NCBI RefSeq assembly: GCF_000298195.1
Contig: NZ_BAHC01000070.1
Location: forward strand, 1 to 60,404
DNA length: 60,404 nt
Direction: 5' to 3'
Source of the DNA: Gordonia rhizosphera NBRC 16068
Lineage (GTDB): Bacteria > Actinomycetota > Actinomycetes > Mycobacteriales > Mycobacteriaceae
How positions within the stretch are numbered: position 1 is the first letter of the stretch; every line of letters starts with the position of its first letter. Shown piece by piece: positions 35,406 through 44,624 of this stretch. Below the pieces are notes generated by a model. It worked only from the letters and a program-made list of their open reading frames with translations, did no database searches and was not told where the DNA came from. The translations under genes were made by a program, and so were the position numbers.

Positions 35406-35975
35406 ATGGCGGACAGTCGATTCGGAGTCGCCGAACTGGACGATCTACCCGATGATCTACGCGAGCGGATCGCGCCGATCGCCGAGAAATCCGGATTCGT
35501 GCCGAACATCTTTCGGGCGCTCGGCCGCCGACCCGACGAGCTGCGGGCCTTCCTGGACTATCACGATGCGCTGATGGAGCGCGACGAAGGGCTGAGCAAA
35601 GCCGAGCGGGAACTGGTGGTCGTGGCGACCTCCGGGGCGAATCACTGCGGCTACTGCGTGGTCGCGCACGGTGCGATCCTGCGAGTGCGGACGAAGGACC
35701 CGCATCTCGCCGATCGAGTCGCCACCAACCCTTGGGGAGCCGAACTGGACGACCGCAGGAGAGCGATCGTCGACCTCGCCCTCGCGTTGACCCGCAAACC
35801 CGAACTCTTCGGCCAGAACGACATCGACACGGCACGCGCCGCGGGACTGACCGACGACGAGATCTGGGATGTCGGCTCGATCACTGCACTGTTCGCGGCC
35901 TCGAACCGGCTGGCTCATCTGGCGGCGCTGGCACCCAATGCGGAGTTCTACACGATGGGCCGCGCCACGCGCTGA
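35406..35975 (+). CDS. Peroxidase-related (AhpD/carboxymuconolactone decarboxylase-fold) protein
   Basis: A 189-residue all-alpha protein. SGFVPNIFRALGRRPDEL is followed by the redox motif NHCGYCVVAHG, a CxxC with a His three residues later, as in alkylhydroperoxidase AhpD-like proteins. Members reduce peroxides with a thiol partner; many are only known as peroxidase-related enzymes. GAGGA lies upstream of the ATG at 35406. It may protect against uncoupled P450 turnover, but this is a guess from the neighbouring P450 and ferredoxin. Confidence 0.85.
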   Translation: MADSRFGVAELDDLPDDLRERIAPIAEKSGFVPNIFRALGRRPDELRAFLDYHDALMERDEGLSKAERELVVVATSGANHCGYCVVAHGAILRVRTKDPHLADRVATNPWGAELDDRRRAIVDLALALTRKPELFGQNDIDTARAAGLTDDEIWDVGSITALFAASNRLAHLAALAPNAEFYTMGRATR

Positions 35976-36168
35976 TGGACACCGAGCCGCCGCCCGGGGT
36001 GGGGGCGGCGGCTCCGTGAAAGGCGACGGTCGGAGAACAATGCGCCTCTCGGCGAGTGGCCGCTCGAAGCGGCGAAATGAGTTGGGGCCCGGGGCAGAGA
36101 TTCCGAGACCGTCGCGTGATTCAACGCAGGCGCCACCGGGATCTATTCCGGACCGGCACAATGACCTC

Positions 36169-37122
36169 ATGATCCGGATGGCGACGATCGGCACCAGCAT
36201 GATCACCGGCCGGTTCATCGCCGCAGCCGCCGGGGTGCCCGCCGTCGCGGTCACCACGGCGTATTCGCGCGATGCGGACCGCGCGGCACGATTCGCTGCG
36301 GAGATGAGTCTGCCCGCGTCGAGCTCCGATCTCGATGGCTTGTTGTCCTCGCCGGACATCGACGCGGTGTACATCGGTTCGCCCAACGGCGTGCACGCTG
36401 AGCAGGCCGAGGCGGTCATCGCCGCCGGCAAACACGTTCTGGTCGAAAAGCCCGCCGTCCCGACCGAGGCTCAGTTCATCCGGCTCGCGGAGGCCGCGTC
36501 GGACGCCGGTGTGATCTTGCTGGAGGCGATGCGCAACTGCTACGACCCCGCGCTCGACGCAATTGGCGATCTGCTGCCCGAACTCGGGGTGCTGCGTCGT
36601 GCGTCGCTGGCCTACTGTCAGCGGTCGGCCCGCTACGACAAAGTGCTTGCCGGTGAACGCGTGAACATCTTCGATCCCGCACTTGCCGGTGGAGCGCTGT
36701 TCGATCTCGGTGTCTATCCCATCGCGGCGATGCTGCGGTTGTTCGGTGAGCCGGTTCGAGTGCTGTCCGCATCGGTGCCGATTCCCGGCGGTGCCGACGG
36801 AGCGGGTGCGGCGCTGGCGATCTACGACGGTCTCGTCGTGGACCTGTCGTATTCGAAGATCACCGCGTCGGATCGAGTCAACGAGATCCAGGGGGAGTCG
36901 GGGACTCTCACGTTCGACCACGTCGCCGAACCGACGTCGGCGACGCTCAGTTTGCTCGACGGCACCGTCACCGAGCACACGTTCGACGGACCCGCCAACA
37001 ATATGGTCCACGAAATCCGACGATTCGCCGAACTCGTGGCTGGGGAGAACGACCCGACAGCCGATCACGAGCGCACCCTCGCAACCCTGCGAATCGTCGA
37101 GCAGATCCGGGCGGCGGTGTAG
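36169..37122 (+). CDS. Gfo/Idh/MocA family oxidoreductase
   Basis: A 317-residue NAD(P)-dependent sugar-type oxidoreductase. The N-terminal Rossmann domain includes SPDIDAVYIGSPNGVHAEQA and the family EKP motif in GKHVLVEKPAVPT. The C-terminal alpha/beta substrate domain has GGALFDLGVYPIAAM. The Rossmann glycine motif is weak (IGTSMITGRF in place of GxGxxG), as in some dihydrodiol-dehydrogenase-like members. The start could be 36169 or 36178; the open frame upstream is not protein-like. No sugar pathway gene is adjacent. The substrate is unknown. Confidence 0.82.
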   Translation: MIRMATIGTSMITGRFIAAAAGVPAVAVTTAYSRDADRAARFAAEMSLPASSSDLDGLLSSPDIDAVYIGSPNGVHAEQAEAVIAAGKHVLVEKPAVPTEAQFIRLAEAASDAGVILLEAMRNCYDPALDAIGDLLPELGVLRRASLAYCQRSARYDKVLAGERVNIFDPALAGGALFDLGVYPIAAMLRLFGEPVRVLSASVPIPGGADGAGAALAIYDGLVVDLSYSKITASDRVNEIQGESGTLTFDHVAEPTSATLSLLDGTVTEHTFDGPANNMVHEIRRFAELVAGENDPTADHERTLATLRIVEQIRAAV

Positions 37123-37176
37123 CAGCGGGACACGGTGCATTGCGTTCCGCGGAACGCTGACGGCTGAACCGTGTCC

Positions 37177-38478
37177 TCACACGCCCTCCACCGCATTCGC
37201 GTCCCGTCGTCCACGCGTCCGTGCCCAGTACATGACCGGAATGAACATCAGGGACAGCGAGCCGAAGGCGAGCGCGAGGGTGGCGTAACTGGTCGCGGAC
37301 ATGACCATGCCGGACATGGCCCCGCCTCCGGCGCCGGCGAGTGCGATCAGGACATCGATGCTGCCCTGGGTGCGGGCGCGGTTGTCGGGAACCGTGGCGT
37401 CGACGACGAGTGCGGTGCCGGCGATCAGGCCGAAGTTCCAGCCGAGCCCGAGCAGCGCGAGCGCGACGATGAGCAACCCGAGAGAGTCGTCGGGCGCGAG
37501 GGCGCCGGTCAGACCGGCCAACAACAAGGTGACCGCGGCGGCAACGGCCATTGGGAGCCGGCCGACCTTGTCTACCAGGACGCCGGTGACCAAGGAGGGC
37601 AGGTACATGGCGCCAACATGGATGCCGATGACGACCCCGATCGCGCCGAGTTCGTGATGGTGGGCACGCATGTGCACCGGTGTCATGGTCATGATCGCGA
37701 CCATCGCGATCTGGGTGAGGACCATGATGGTCGCGCCGACGTAGGCCCCGACACCCGGAGGTGGGACGTCGGTCGGCTGCGCGGCCGATGTCTGTGTCGC
37801 TGCCGCATGATCGAGTCGGCGTGCGAGCAGCAGCGGGTCTGGGCGTAGCAGTGCGAAGAGGACCGTGCCGGCGGCGAGATAGGCGGCCGCGGCGAGAAGA
37901 AAGGGTCCGGCGAGTTCGGGGATCGACAGGCTGCGGGCCAGTGCGCCCAAGGGTTCGACGAGATTGGGACCGGCCACCGCGCCGACGGTGGTGGAGACCA
38001 TGGCCACGCTGATCGCGGTCCCGCGGCGCGCGGGCGACGCCAGATCGGTTCCCGCGTAGCGGGCCTGCAGATTGGTGGCGGTGCCTGCGCCGTAGATGAA
38101 CAGCGCGACGAACAGCAGCCAGACGGTGTCGGTGGTGGCCGCCACCACGACCCCCATGGCGCCGATACTGCCGGCACCGAATCCCGCGACGAGGCCGATG
38201 CGCCGTCCGAAGCGTTGGGTGAAGCGGCCGACCAGGAACGCGGCCAGCGCCGAGCCCAGGGTGAACAGCATCGTGGGCACACCGGCGAGCGTGTCGGAGC
38301 CGAGCATCTGTTGGGCGAGCAGGCCGCCGACGGTGATCCCGGCCGCGAGTCCGGCGCCGCCGAGGACCTGACTGCACACGACGACGGTGAGCGTGCGGCG
38401 CTGCACGCGCTCGCGGTCGGTCATGCTCAGCGGATCAGCTGGCGTGGCAGGGGCGGTAGGTTCGGCGGGTCCGGTCAT
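37177..38478 (-). CDS. MFS transporter
   Basis: A 433-residue membrane protein with 12 hydrophobic segments in two halves. The loop GRFTQRFGRRIGLVAGFG between helices 2 and 3 fits the major-facilitator signature, and VDKVGRLPMAV repeats it in the second half. A hydrophilic N-terminus of about 25 residues precedes helix 1. AGGACG lies just upstream of the start at 38478. It is probably an exporter of the DHA1 type. The cargo cannot be read; it is convergent with the oxidoreductase at 36169. Confidence 0.82.
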   Translation of the reverse strand: MTGPAEPTAPATPADPLSMTDRERVQRRTLTVVVCSQVLGGAGLAAGITVGGLLAQQMLGSDTLAGVPTMLFTLGSALAAFLVGRFTQRFGRRIGLVAGFGAGSIGAMGVVVAATTDTVWLLFVALFIYGAGTATNLQARYAGTDLASPARRGTAISVAMVSTTVGAVAGPNLVEPLGALARSLSIPELAGPFLLAAAAYLAAGTVLFALLRPDPLLLARRLDHAAATQTSAAQPTDVPPPGVGAYVGATIMVLTQIAMVAIMTMTPVHMRAHHHELGAIGVVIGIHVGAMYLPSLVTGVLVDKVGRLPMAVAAAVTLLLAGLTGALAPDDSLGLLIVALALLGLGWNFGLIAGTALVVDATVPDNRARTQGSIDVLIALAGAGGGAMSGMVMSATSYATLALAFGSLSLMFIPVMYWARTRGRRDANAVEGV

Positions 38479-38602
38479 TCGGGTCGTCCTGAGCGGTCGA
38501 TGGTCATGATGTGGTGATTATCGACCATCCTTCGCTCCGGGGATGCCGTCGAGCAGGCCCGTGCAACGAGCTGCGATGCACACCAGTGCACGGAAGGTCT
38601 AC

Positions 38603-38614
38603 CATGTGCACATG
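38603..38614. promoter_or_regulatory. Perfect palindrome over the antitoxin-like gene start
   Basis: CATGTGCACATG is a perfect 12-base palindrome whose last three bases are the ATG at 38612. Further GTGCA or TGCAC cores occur at 38561, 38576 and 38586, giving four copies in 54 bases. This clustering at a toxin-antitoxin start fits autoregulation by the HTH protein encoded here. Binding is inferred. Confidence 0.5.
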
Positions 38615-39187
38615 ACGAGCGTTGACGACTTCGACGTCGCGTTGGCCGCGAGAAATGTGGATGCAACCGCGTCCACAGTGCTGCGCCATGTCCTCGACAC
38701 GCTCGACTCATTGCGTCACGCCCCGCTGACGGCCGCCTCCGTCGACTACCTGAAGAAACACGGGGGCGAAGGCGTCGCCGAGGCTTTGGAGGTACCCATT
38801 GACGCGGTGCGCACGCAAGACGTAGAGGCTGCTGCTCGACGGGCCGCCGAGTTGCTCGCAACCACAGTCAGCGTGCAAGAAGCGGCCGACCGACTCAACC
38901 TCGACCGCTCTACCATCTCGCGCCGCATCGGCCGCCGTAGACTGTGGGCCATCGATCTGGGAGGGCAGAAGCGCATCCCCACCTGGCAGTTCACCGAGCA
39001 CGACACCATCCCTGGACTCGACCGCATCGTCGCTGCCATTCCCCCGGGATATGCCCCGCAAACGATCGCAGCTCGGATGACCACTCCACGAGAAGAACTC
39101 GACAGTCGAACGATCGTCGAGTACCTCATCGACGGTGGGGATCCCACCCTGGCTGCGGAAGCGGTTGAAGCACTGGGCCAGTGGTGA
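38612..39187 (+). CDS. HTH protein, probable antitoxin of a RES-type toxin-antitoxin pair
   Basis: A 191-residue protein. The middle (about residues 85-135) is a helix-turn-helix, VSVQEAADRLNLDRSTISRR, with a wing RRLWAIDLGGQKRIP, similar to excisionase/MerR-like DNA-binding folds. The C-terminal part (GLDRIVAAIPPGYAPQTIAA) resembles antitoxins that cap a partner toxin. The gene overlaps the RES gene by four bases, the usual antitoxin-first order. I chose ATG 38612; a few upstream in-frame codons have no ribosome site. A palindrome over the start suggests autoregulation. Confidence 0.65.
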   Translation: MTSVDDFDVALAARNVDATASTVLRHVLDTLDSLRHAPLTAASVDYLKKHGGEGVAEALEVPIDAVRTQDVEAAARRAAELLATTVSVQEAADRLNLDRSTISRRIGRRRLWAIDLGGQKRIPTWQFTEHDTIPGLDRIVAAIPPGYAPQTIAARMTTPREELDSRTIVEYLIDGGDPTLAAEAVEALGQW

Positions 39188-39807
39188 ACGAGAGGCTGCC
39201 GAAGGTCCCCCAGAATCCGCCGGCCGATCTCAGTGCGGAGTCGCGAGACGTCACGAGCTTCGCCGGCATCCTGTGGCGCATTCACCGCACCGCAGGAATC
39301 CACGTGTTGGCATGGAACACACCCCGCACCTTCGGACCCCTCGCCGACATGCGCTACGACCCTCACCCTGGTCCTCGACCGGCGGCAAGCTCGGTCGGGG
39401 TGCACTACAACGCCACCGACATCAAAACCGCCCTCGCCGAGGTCTACCAGCAAGACCGGGTCATCGATCTGCGAGGTAACGGCCCCCAGCTCACCGCGTG
39501 GCGTCCCACCAGGCCGCTGCGGCTTCTCGATCTGACCGACACCTGGGCGATCCGCAACGGGGCGTCGTTCGTACTCAACGCGGCACCAAAACGCGTGTGT
39601 CGCAGATGGTCACGCGCGATCTACGAGCAGTTCCCAGACCTCGACGGCATCCATGTCCACTCGACGATGACCGGGGCGCCAAACATTGTCGTCACCGACC
39701 GATCCGCCGATGCGTTTCCGGTCCACCCGGACTTTTCCGAAGCACTCTGGGCGGTGGAGACACTTGTGCGTAGTCAGGCGCGCACCATCGGATACCGGGT
39801 GATCTGA
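39184..39807 (+). CDS. RES domain protein, probable NAD+-degrading toxin
   Basis: A 207-residue protein with the RES fold, named for conserved Arg, Glu and Ser residues. Candidates are Arg in LWRIHR, Glu in ALAEVYQQ and Ser in the VHSTMTG region. Characterised RES toxins break NAD+ by phosphorolysis or hydrolysis and stop growth, and their partners are HTH antitoxins encoded just upstream, as here. The start is GTG 39184, whose GTGA overlaps the antitoxin stop. A GTG at 39181 is also in frame. The enzymatic activity is inferred from the family. Confidence 0.75.
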   Translation: MNERLPKVPQNPPADLSAESRDVTSFAGILWRIHRTAGIHVLAWNTPRTFGPLADMRYDPHPGPRPAASSVGVHYNATDIKTALAEVYQQDRVIDLRGNGPQLTAWRPTRPLRLLDLTDTWAIRNGASFVLNAAPKRVCRRWSRAIYEQFPDLDGIHVHSTMTGAPNIVVTDRSADAFPVHPDFSEALWAVETLVRSQARTIGYRVI

Positions 39808-39831
39808 CGAGTCGTGGGTCGCCAGACCTGA

Positions 39832-41082
39832 TCAATCGGAGGTCGGCGCGGCCAGTACTGCAGAACCGAAATGATGGCAGGCGAGCAGCGCCAGTTCCAC
39901 GTCGAGGCGGTCGTCGGTGATTGACCGGCCACGCCGCTCGAAGGCGCGCTGCACACGGTACTTGACCGAATTGTGGTGCAGATTCAGCTGTTCGGCGGCG
40001 GCTTTGTAGCTGCCATTCTCGTGCAGGAAAACGCGCAGGGTCTCGCGCAGGCGGGCGTCGTTGTCGGTGTTTTTGGCCAGTGCGCCAAGCGTGTCGCCGA
40101 CCCATTCGCGCGTTTGCGCGAGGTCTCCGGCGAGCAGGGCGGCCGGAGCCACGCCCGGGTCACCTGCCATCGTCAGACGAGGCTCCGACGACCCGGCGAC
40201 CGCGACGCCGCGAGCATTCTGCGCCTGCCGGTGCGACCGCCGAAAGCCGTTAAGCCCCGGCAGCGGGGCGCCCACGGCCAGGCAGAGTGCATCGGGGGTA
40301 TCGGACGCGAATCGACGAAGGTGATCGATGGCATCGGCTGTGGAGTCGGCATCGCCGAGTGGGAGCCAGCCCCACCCGCTGACGCGGTCGGCCGCCACGA
40401 ACAACGCGCCATCCCGCAGCTTCAGGGACTCGCCGAGCTCGCGAACGAAGCGCTCGAGATCCAGCAACTCGCGTCCCGGAGCATCGTTCTGGCCGGTCCA
40501 GAGGATCATCGCGAGATGAGTCCGCCGCAGCGGATACCGGATCGCGGTACTTGCGGCGTCGACGTCGATCGTCCCGGCGTGGTCGTCGGGCCCGTCGAGC
40601 AACTCCCGAACCCGGACCGCGCGGACGCTGTTGCGATTCTCGACCCAGCGCTCGCGCTCGGTCTCGTAGGCGTCTGCCACCTGTTCTGATAACCGATCGA
40701 TGTATTGAAAGCTGACGCTGCTGACGGCCTCGAAGACGTCCAGCGCCGGCCCGGGCTCCAGCTTGGCCTTACGGATTTCGGCGAGTGTGTAGTCGAGCAT
40801 CTGCTGGTAACCGAGTCGGTAGGCGCGGATCAGAGCTTTGACCGGGATGCCGCGCTGGGCCAGCCGGCGGGCATACTCCAGAGCTGCGGTCGGCGGCTCG
40901 ACACGTTCGATGGCGATGTCATAGCGCAGGGCGTCGATCACCGTTTCCACGTTGCCGGCGACGCTTGCACGCAGGAGTTCGAGCAGCTGGGTGTCGCCAC
41001 GCAGCTCGACGATCTCTGCGGCCAGGTGTTGCTGGATGCCCCCGATCAGGTCATTTGACTGCCCCGAGATCCGGTCGATCAT
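39832..41082 (-). CDS. PucR family transcriptional regulator
   Basis: A 416-residue regulator. The N-terminal part (about 25-140) is an all-helical sensor region resembling RsbRD-type domains, with LAAEIVELRGDTQLLELLRA. A degenerate GGDEF-like middle follows, and the C-terminal PucR helix-turn-helix is clear: LRVFLHENGSYKAAAEQLNL followed by HHNSVKYRVQRAFE. The start is uncertain. The frame is open to a GTG at 41241, but that extension covers a promoter-like inverted repeat, so I favour ATG 41082. It diverges from the ligase-DUF3556 operon and is its likely regulator. Confidence 0.8.
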   Translation of the reverse strand: MIDRISGQSNDLIGGIQQHLAAEIVELRGDTQLLELLRASVAGNVETVIDALRYDIAIERVEPPTAALEYARRLAQRGIPVKALIRAYRLGYQQMLDYTLAEIRKAKLEPGPALDVFEAVSSVSFQYIDRLSEQVADAYETERERWVENRNSVRAVRVRELLDGPDDHAGTIDVDAASTAIRYPLRRTHLAMILWTGQNDAPGRELLDLERFVRELGESLKLRDGALFVAADRVSGWGWLPLGDADSTADAIDHLRRFASDTPDALCLAVGAPLPGLNGFRRSHRQAQNARGVAVAGSSEPRLTMAGDPGVAPAALLAGDLAQTREWVGDTLGALAKNTDNDARLRETLRVFLHENGSYKAAAEQLNLHHNSVKYRVQRAFERRGRSITDDRLDVELALLACHHFGSAVLAAPTSD

Positions 41083-41175
41083 CGCGGCCACGCTGTCGGC
41101 GTTTCGTGACTGGTTGTCGTCGTGAACCACCACAACATCAAAGGTAGGCGTGGTCTCGGCATCACGAAGCCGATT

Positions 41176-41196
41176 GTTTGTTTTCCCGAGACAAAC
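41176..41196. promoter_or_regulatory. Inverted repeat upstream of the DUF3556 operon
   Basis: GTTTGT at 41176-41181 and ACAAAC at 41191-41196 form a perfect 6-base inverted repeat with a 9-base spacer in a locally AT-richer stretch. It lies about 100 bases upstream of the ligase start. It is a candidate PucR operator; this is inference. Confidence 0.4.
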
Positions 41197-41293
41197 GTGT
41201 GAACGGACTTCGTCGCGCGACGACGGTGTGAGAGGAGTCACTGATTTCTACGGTTATTGAGTACCTCAGAAAGCCCGATGTCAGGACTCGACC

Positions 41294-42763
41294 GTGATTC
41301 TCTCCTCTCTGCCCGATCGCCGCGCTGCGGCCGCTCCGACCGCCGCATGCCTCGACGACGACAGTGTCAGCCTCGACAATGCGGCCTTCCTCGACGCGGT
41401 ACTTCGGGCGGCGTCGACCCTCCGTCGGCACTCGGTGGGCCGCGGTGACGTCGTCGCCGTCATGCTTCCCAACACCGTCGACCTCGTGGTCTCGTTGTTT
41501 GCCGCGTGGCGGCTGGGTGCGGCTGTGACGCCGCTGAATCCGTCGTTGTCGGCTGATGAGGCCGGCTATCAGGTGTCCGATGCCGACGCGAAGGTTCTCG
41601 TCGTCGCCGATCCGGTTGATCTGGGCGTGAGCGCCAGGGTGATCACGACCGGTGACCTGACCGCCGACCCGGCGGCCGACGACATCGAGCCGGTATCGGA
41701 TCCGGCCGGTCTGGCGCTGTTGATCTACACCAGCGGTACCACCGGCCGCCCGAAAGGTGTGATGCTCGATCACGCCAACCTCGACGCGATGTGCGGCTCG
41801 GTCATCGATCACTTCGAGCTGACCGGGGCTGATCACAGCCTGCTGATCCTCCCGCTGTTCCACGTCAATGGCATCGTGGTGAGCACGCTGTCGCCGTTGA
41901 TCGTCGGTGGCCGCGCCACGATTGCCGGTCGTTTCGACCCGCGCACCTTCTTCGGCCGTGTCGAGGGCAGCCGGGCCACGTACTTCTCGGCGGTCCCGAC
42001 CATCTACACGATGCTTGCCGACCTGCCTGCCGAGCAGGCCCCGGACACTTCGTCGTTGCGTTTCGCCGTGTGCGGTGCCGCCCCGGCCAGCGTGGAACTG
42101 CTTGACAGGTTCGAAAACCGTTACGGGGTCCCGATCGTTGAAGGGTACGGCCTGTCGGAGGGGTCGTGCGCCAGCACCGCCAATCCGCTGCATGGCAAGC
42201 GTAAGCCGGGCACCGTCGGGCTGCCGCTGCCGGGCCAGACCATCCGTATCGCCGGCTCCGATGGCCGCCCGGTCGCCGACGGCGAACCCGGTGAGGTGCT
42301 GATCTCCGGCCCGAACGTGATGCGCGGCTATCTCAACCGTCCCGAGGAGAACGCGAAGACCCTGGTCGACGGATGGCTGCACACCGGCGACATCGGTGTC
42401 ATCGACTCCGACGGCTACCTGATGCTGGTCGATCGTGCCAAGGACATGATCATCCGCGGCGGAGAGAACATCTACCCCAAGGAGATCGAGACGGTTGCCT
42501 ACCGGCTGCCGGAGGTCGCCGAGGCCGCCGTCGTCGGCCGCGCCAACCCGCTGTATGGGGAAGAGCCGGTGATGTTCGTGTCCGCGACGGCCGGGCACTC
42601 GATCGACGTCGACCGGGTCCGTGAGCACCTGGCCGTAGCACTCGCGAAATACAAATGGCCCGCCACGATCACGGTCCTCGACGAACTGCCGAAGAATCCG
42701 CTGGGCAAGATCGACAAACCCACACTGCGCAAACGCGTCACCGCCGCCTCGGCCTCTGCTTGA
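41294..42763 (+). CDS. AMP-dependent acyl-CoA ligase/synthetase
   Basis: A 489-residue adenylate-forming enzyme. The P-loop-like motif YTSGTTGRPKGV, the adenine motif GYGLSEGS, the hinge region DGWLHTGDIGVID with YLMLVDRAKDMIIRGGENIY, and the catalytic Lys near NPLGKIDK are all present. It activates a carboxylic acid, fatty or aromatic, to its CoA thioester. The start is a GTG at 41294. The N-terminus is short for the family. It opens an operon with the DUF3556 membrane protein 39 bases downstream, so its acid is probably made or used by that set. Confidence 0.88.
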   Translation: MILSSLPDRRAAAAPTAACLDDDSVSLDNAAFLDAVLRAASTLRRHSVGRGDVVAVMLPNTVDLVVSLFAAWRLGAAVTPLNPSLSADEAGYQVSDADAKVLVVADPVDLGVSARVITTGDLTADPAADDIEPVSDPAGLALLIYTSGTTGRPKGVMLDHANLDAMCGSVIDHFELTGADHSLLILPLFHVNGIVVSTLSPLIVGGRATIAGRFDPRTFFGRVEGSRATYFSAVPTIYTMLADLPAEQAPDTSSLRFAVCGAAPASVELLDRFENRYGVPIVEGYGLSEGSCASTANPLHGKRKPGTVGLPLPGQTIRIAGSDGRPVADGEPGEVLISGPNVMRGYLNRPEENAKTLVDGWLHTGDIGVIDSDGYLMLVDRAKDMIIRGGENIYPKEIETVAYRLPEVAEAAVVGRANPLYGEEPVMFVSATAGHSIDVDRVREHLAVALAKYKWPATITVLDELPKNPLGKIDKPTLRKRVTAASASA

Positions 42764-42802
42764 TCCACTTCCCACCGCCACACCGAATCAGGAGAAATCA
42801 CA

Positions 42803-44593
42803 ATGGGATTCACCAAGCCCGACCTCCCCGCGGTCGATCCGCAGGAGTTCCTGCGCCGACCGCTTCAAGAGCGTCTGCGTATCTTGAGCACGAACTGGGT
42901 CGAACACGGCTTCGGCTCGCCGTGGATGGTCCACACCATCTACATCATGAAGCTCGTCTTCTTCTACGCCCTCGGCGGCGTCATCGTCGCGACCGCCACC
43001 TCGGGTCTGCCGGCGTTCTGGCATGTCGCCGAGTGGTGGAATCAGCCGATCGTCTACCAGAAGTTCGTCCTGTGGACCGTGCTGCTGGAAGCCATCGGCG
43101 TCGCGGGCTCGTGGGGTCCGCTGGCCGGCAAGGTCAAGCCGATGACCGGCGGTATCCGGTTCTGGGCACGCCCGGGAACCATCCGGTTGCGCCCCTACAA
43201 GTGGGTTCCGTTCACCGCCGGTGACCGTCGCACCTGGTTCGACATCGGGGTGTACCTGGCTCTGTTGGTCACCCTTGTTATCACCCTGGTGATGCCCGGT
43301 GTGGCGAGTTCTTCGATGTCGGAGATGTTGCCGGACAACACGTCCGGGCTGGTGAATCCGGCACTGCTGATCGCTCCGATGGCGCTGCTGGTGCTGATCG
43401 GTCTCCGTGACAAGACCATCTTCCTCGGTGCCCGCGGTGAGCAGTACCTGCCCGCGATGTTTTTCTTCACGGTGCTGGGATTCGTCGACATGATCATCGC
43501 GCTGAAACTGCTGATCGTCGTCGTCTGGGTCGGTGCCGGTGTGTCGAAGTTCGGCAAGCACTTCGCCAACGTCATCCCGCCCATGGTCAGCAACAGCCCG
43601 GCGATTCCGTTCAAGTGGCTCAAGCGTGCGCACTACCGGGACTTCCCCAATGATCTGCGTCCCTCGAAGCTCGCCGAGTTCATGGCCCACGTCCTGGGTA
43701 CCACGGTCGAGATCGCCGCTCCGCTGGTCCTGCTGTTCTCCACCAACAAGACGCTCACCATCGTCGCTGCTGTCGGGATGGTCGCGTTCCACCTGTTCAT
43801 CATCTCGACGTTCCCGCTCGCGGTGCCGTTGGAGTGGAACGTGCTGTTCGCCTACACGACGCTGTTCCTGTTCATCGGTTTCCCGTCGTGGGACGGTTAC
43901 GCGGTCACCGACATGTCCTCGTGGTGGCTGCTGGCCGTGATCGTTGCCGGACTGTTGTTCTTCCCGATCCTGGGCAACTTCCGCCCCGACAAGGTGTCCT
44001 TCCTCCCGTCCATGCGGCAGTACGCCGGTAACTGGGCTTCGGCGACATGGGCATTCGCGCCGGGTGCCGAGGAGAAGCTGAACAAGGTCACCCGCTCCGC
44101 ATCCAACACCGTCGACCAGTTCGTCGCGTTCGGCTACGAGCCGGAGTGGGCCGAGGTCACCATGAACCAGCCGGTCGCCTGGCGGTCGATGCACAGCCAG
44201 GGGCGCGGACTGTTCTCGGTGCTGCTCAAGTCGGTCCCCGACATCGACACCCGCATCGTGCGGGAAGCCGAGTTCATCTGTAACACGCTGATCGGCTTCA
44301 ACTTCGGTGACGGACACCTGCACAACGAGGACCTGATCGCCGCCGTGCAGACCGAAGCGCAGTTCGAGCCCGGTGAGCTGATCGTGGTCTGGGTCGAGTC
44401 GCAGGCCTGGGGCAGCTCGGTGCAGCACTACAAGGTGATCGACGCGGCGCTCGGCGTGATCGAGCGGGGTACCTGGAAGGTCGCCGACGCCGTCGCTGCC
44501 CAGCCGTGGTTGCCCGACGGTCCGATCCCGACCGAGGTCACCTTCTCGCTGGCCAATGGCCGCCATGGCCAGGGTCACGGGGTGCAGGCGTGA
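42803..44593 (+). CDS. DUF3556 multi-pass membrane protein
   Basis: A 596-residue protein of unknown function. Residues 45-415 hold about ten transmembrane segments. A region around KFGKHFANVIPPMVSNSPAI resembles the vitamin-K-carboxylase-like/HTTM fold, though this is only a loose impression. The C-terminal 170 residues are soluble and end in GRHGQGHGVQA. CAGGAG precedes the ATG at 42803. The family occurs in mycobacteria and relatives and has no assigned role. In this operon it lies between an acyl-CoA ligase and an FAD oxidoreductase, which suggests modification or transport of a lipid-like molecule. Confidence 0.75.
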   Translation: MGFTKPDLPAVDPQEFLRRPLQERLRILSTNWVEHGFGSPWMVHTIYIMKLVFFYALGGVIVATATSGLPAFWHVAEWWNQPIVYQKFVLWTVLLEAIGVAGSWGPLAGKVKPMTGGIRFWARPGTIRLRPYKWVPFTAGDRRTWFDIGVYLALLVTLVITLVMPGVASSSMSEMLPDNTSGLVNPALLIAPMALLVLIGLRDKTIFLGARGEQYLPAMFFFTVLGFVDMIIALKLLIVVVWVGAGVSKFGKHFANVIPPMVSNSPAIPFKWLKRAHYRDFPNDLRPSKLAEFMAHVLGTTVEIAAPLVLLFSTNKTLTIVAAVGMVAFHLFIISTFPLAVPLEWNVLFAYTTLFLFIGFPSWDGYAVTDMSSWWLLAVIVAGLLFFPILGNFRPDKVSFLPSMRQYAGNWASATWAFAPGAEEKLNKVTRSASNTVDQFVAFGYEPEWAEVTMNQPVAWRSMHSQGRGLFSVLLKSVPDIDTRIVREAEFICNTLIGFNFGDGHLHNEDLIAAVQTEAQFEPGELIVVWVESQAWGSSVQHYKVIDAALGVIERGTWKVADAVAAQPWLPDGPIPTEVTFSLANGRHGQGHGVQA

Positions 44594-44624
44594 ACACCCG
44601 ACCGCAAGCGAAGGCAACTCGACG

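Noticed and set aside
41162..42781. 539-codon open frame on the minus strand
   Set aside because: It is antisense to the acyl-CoA ligase, whose motifs are all in the plus frame.
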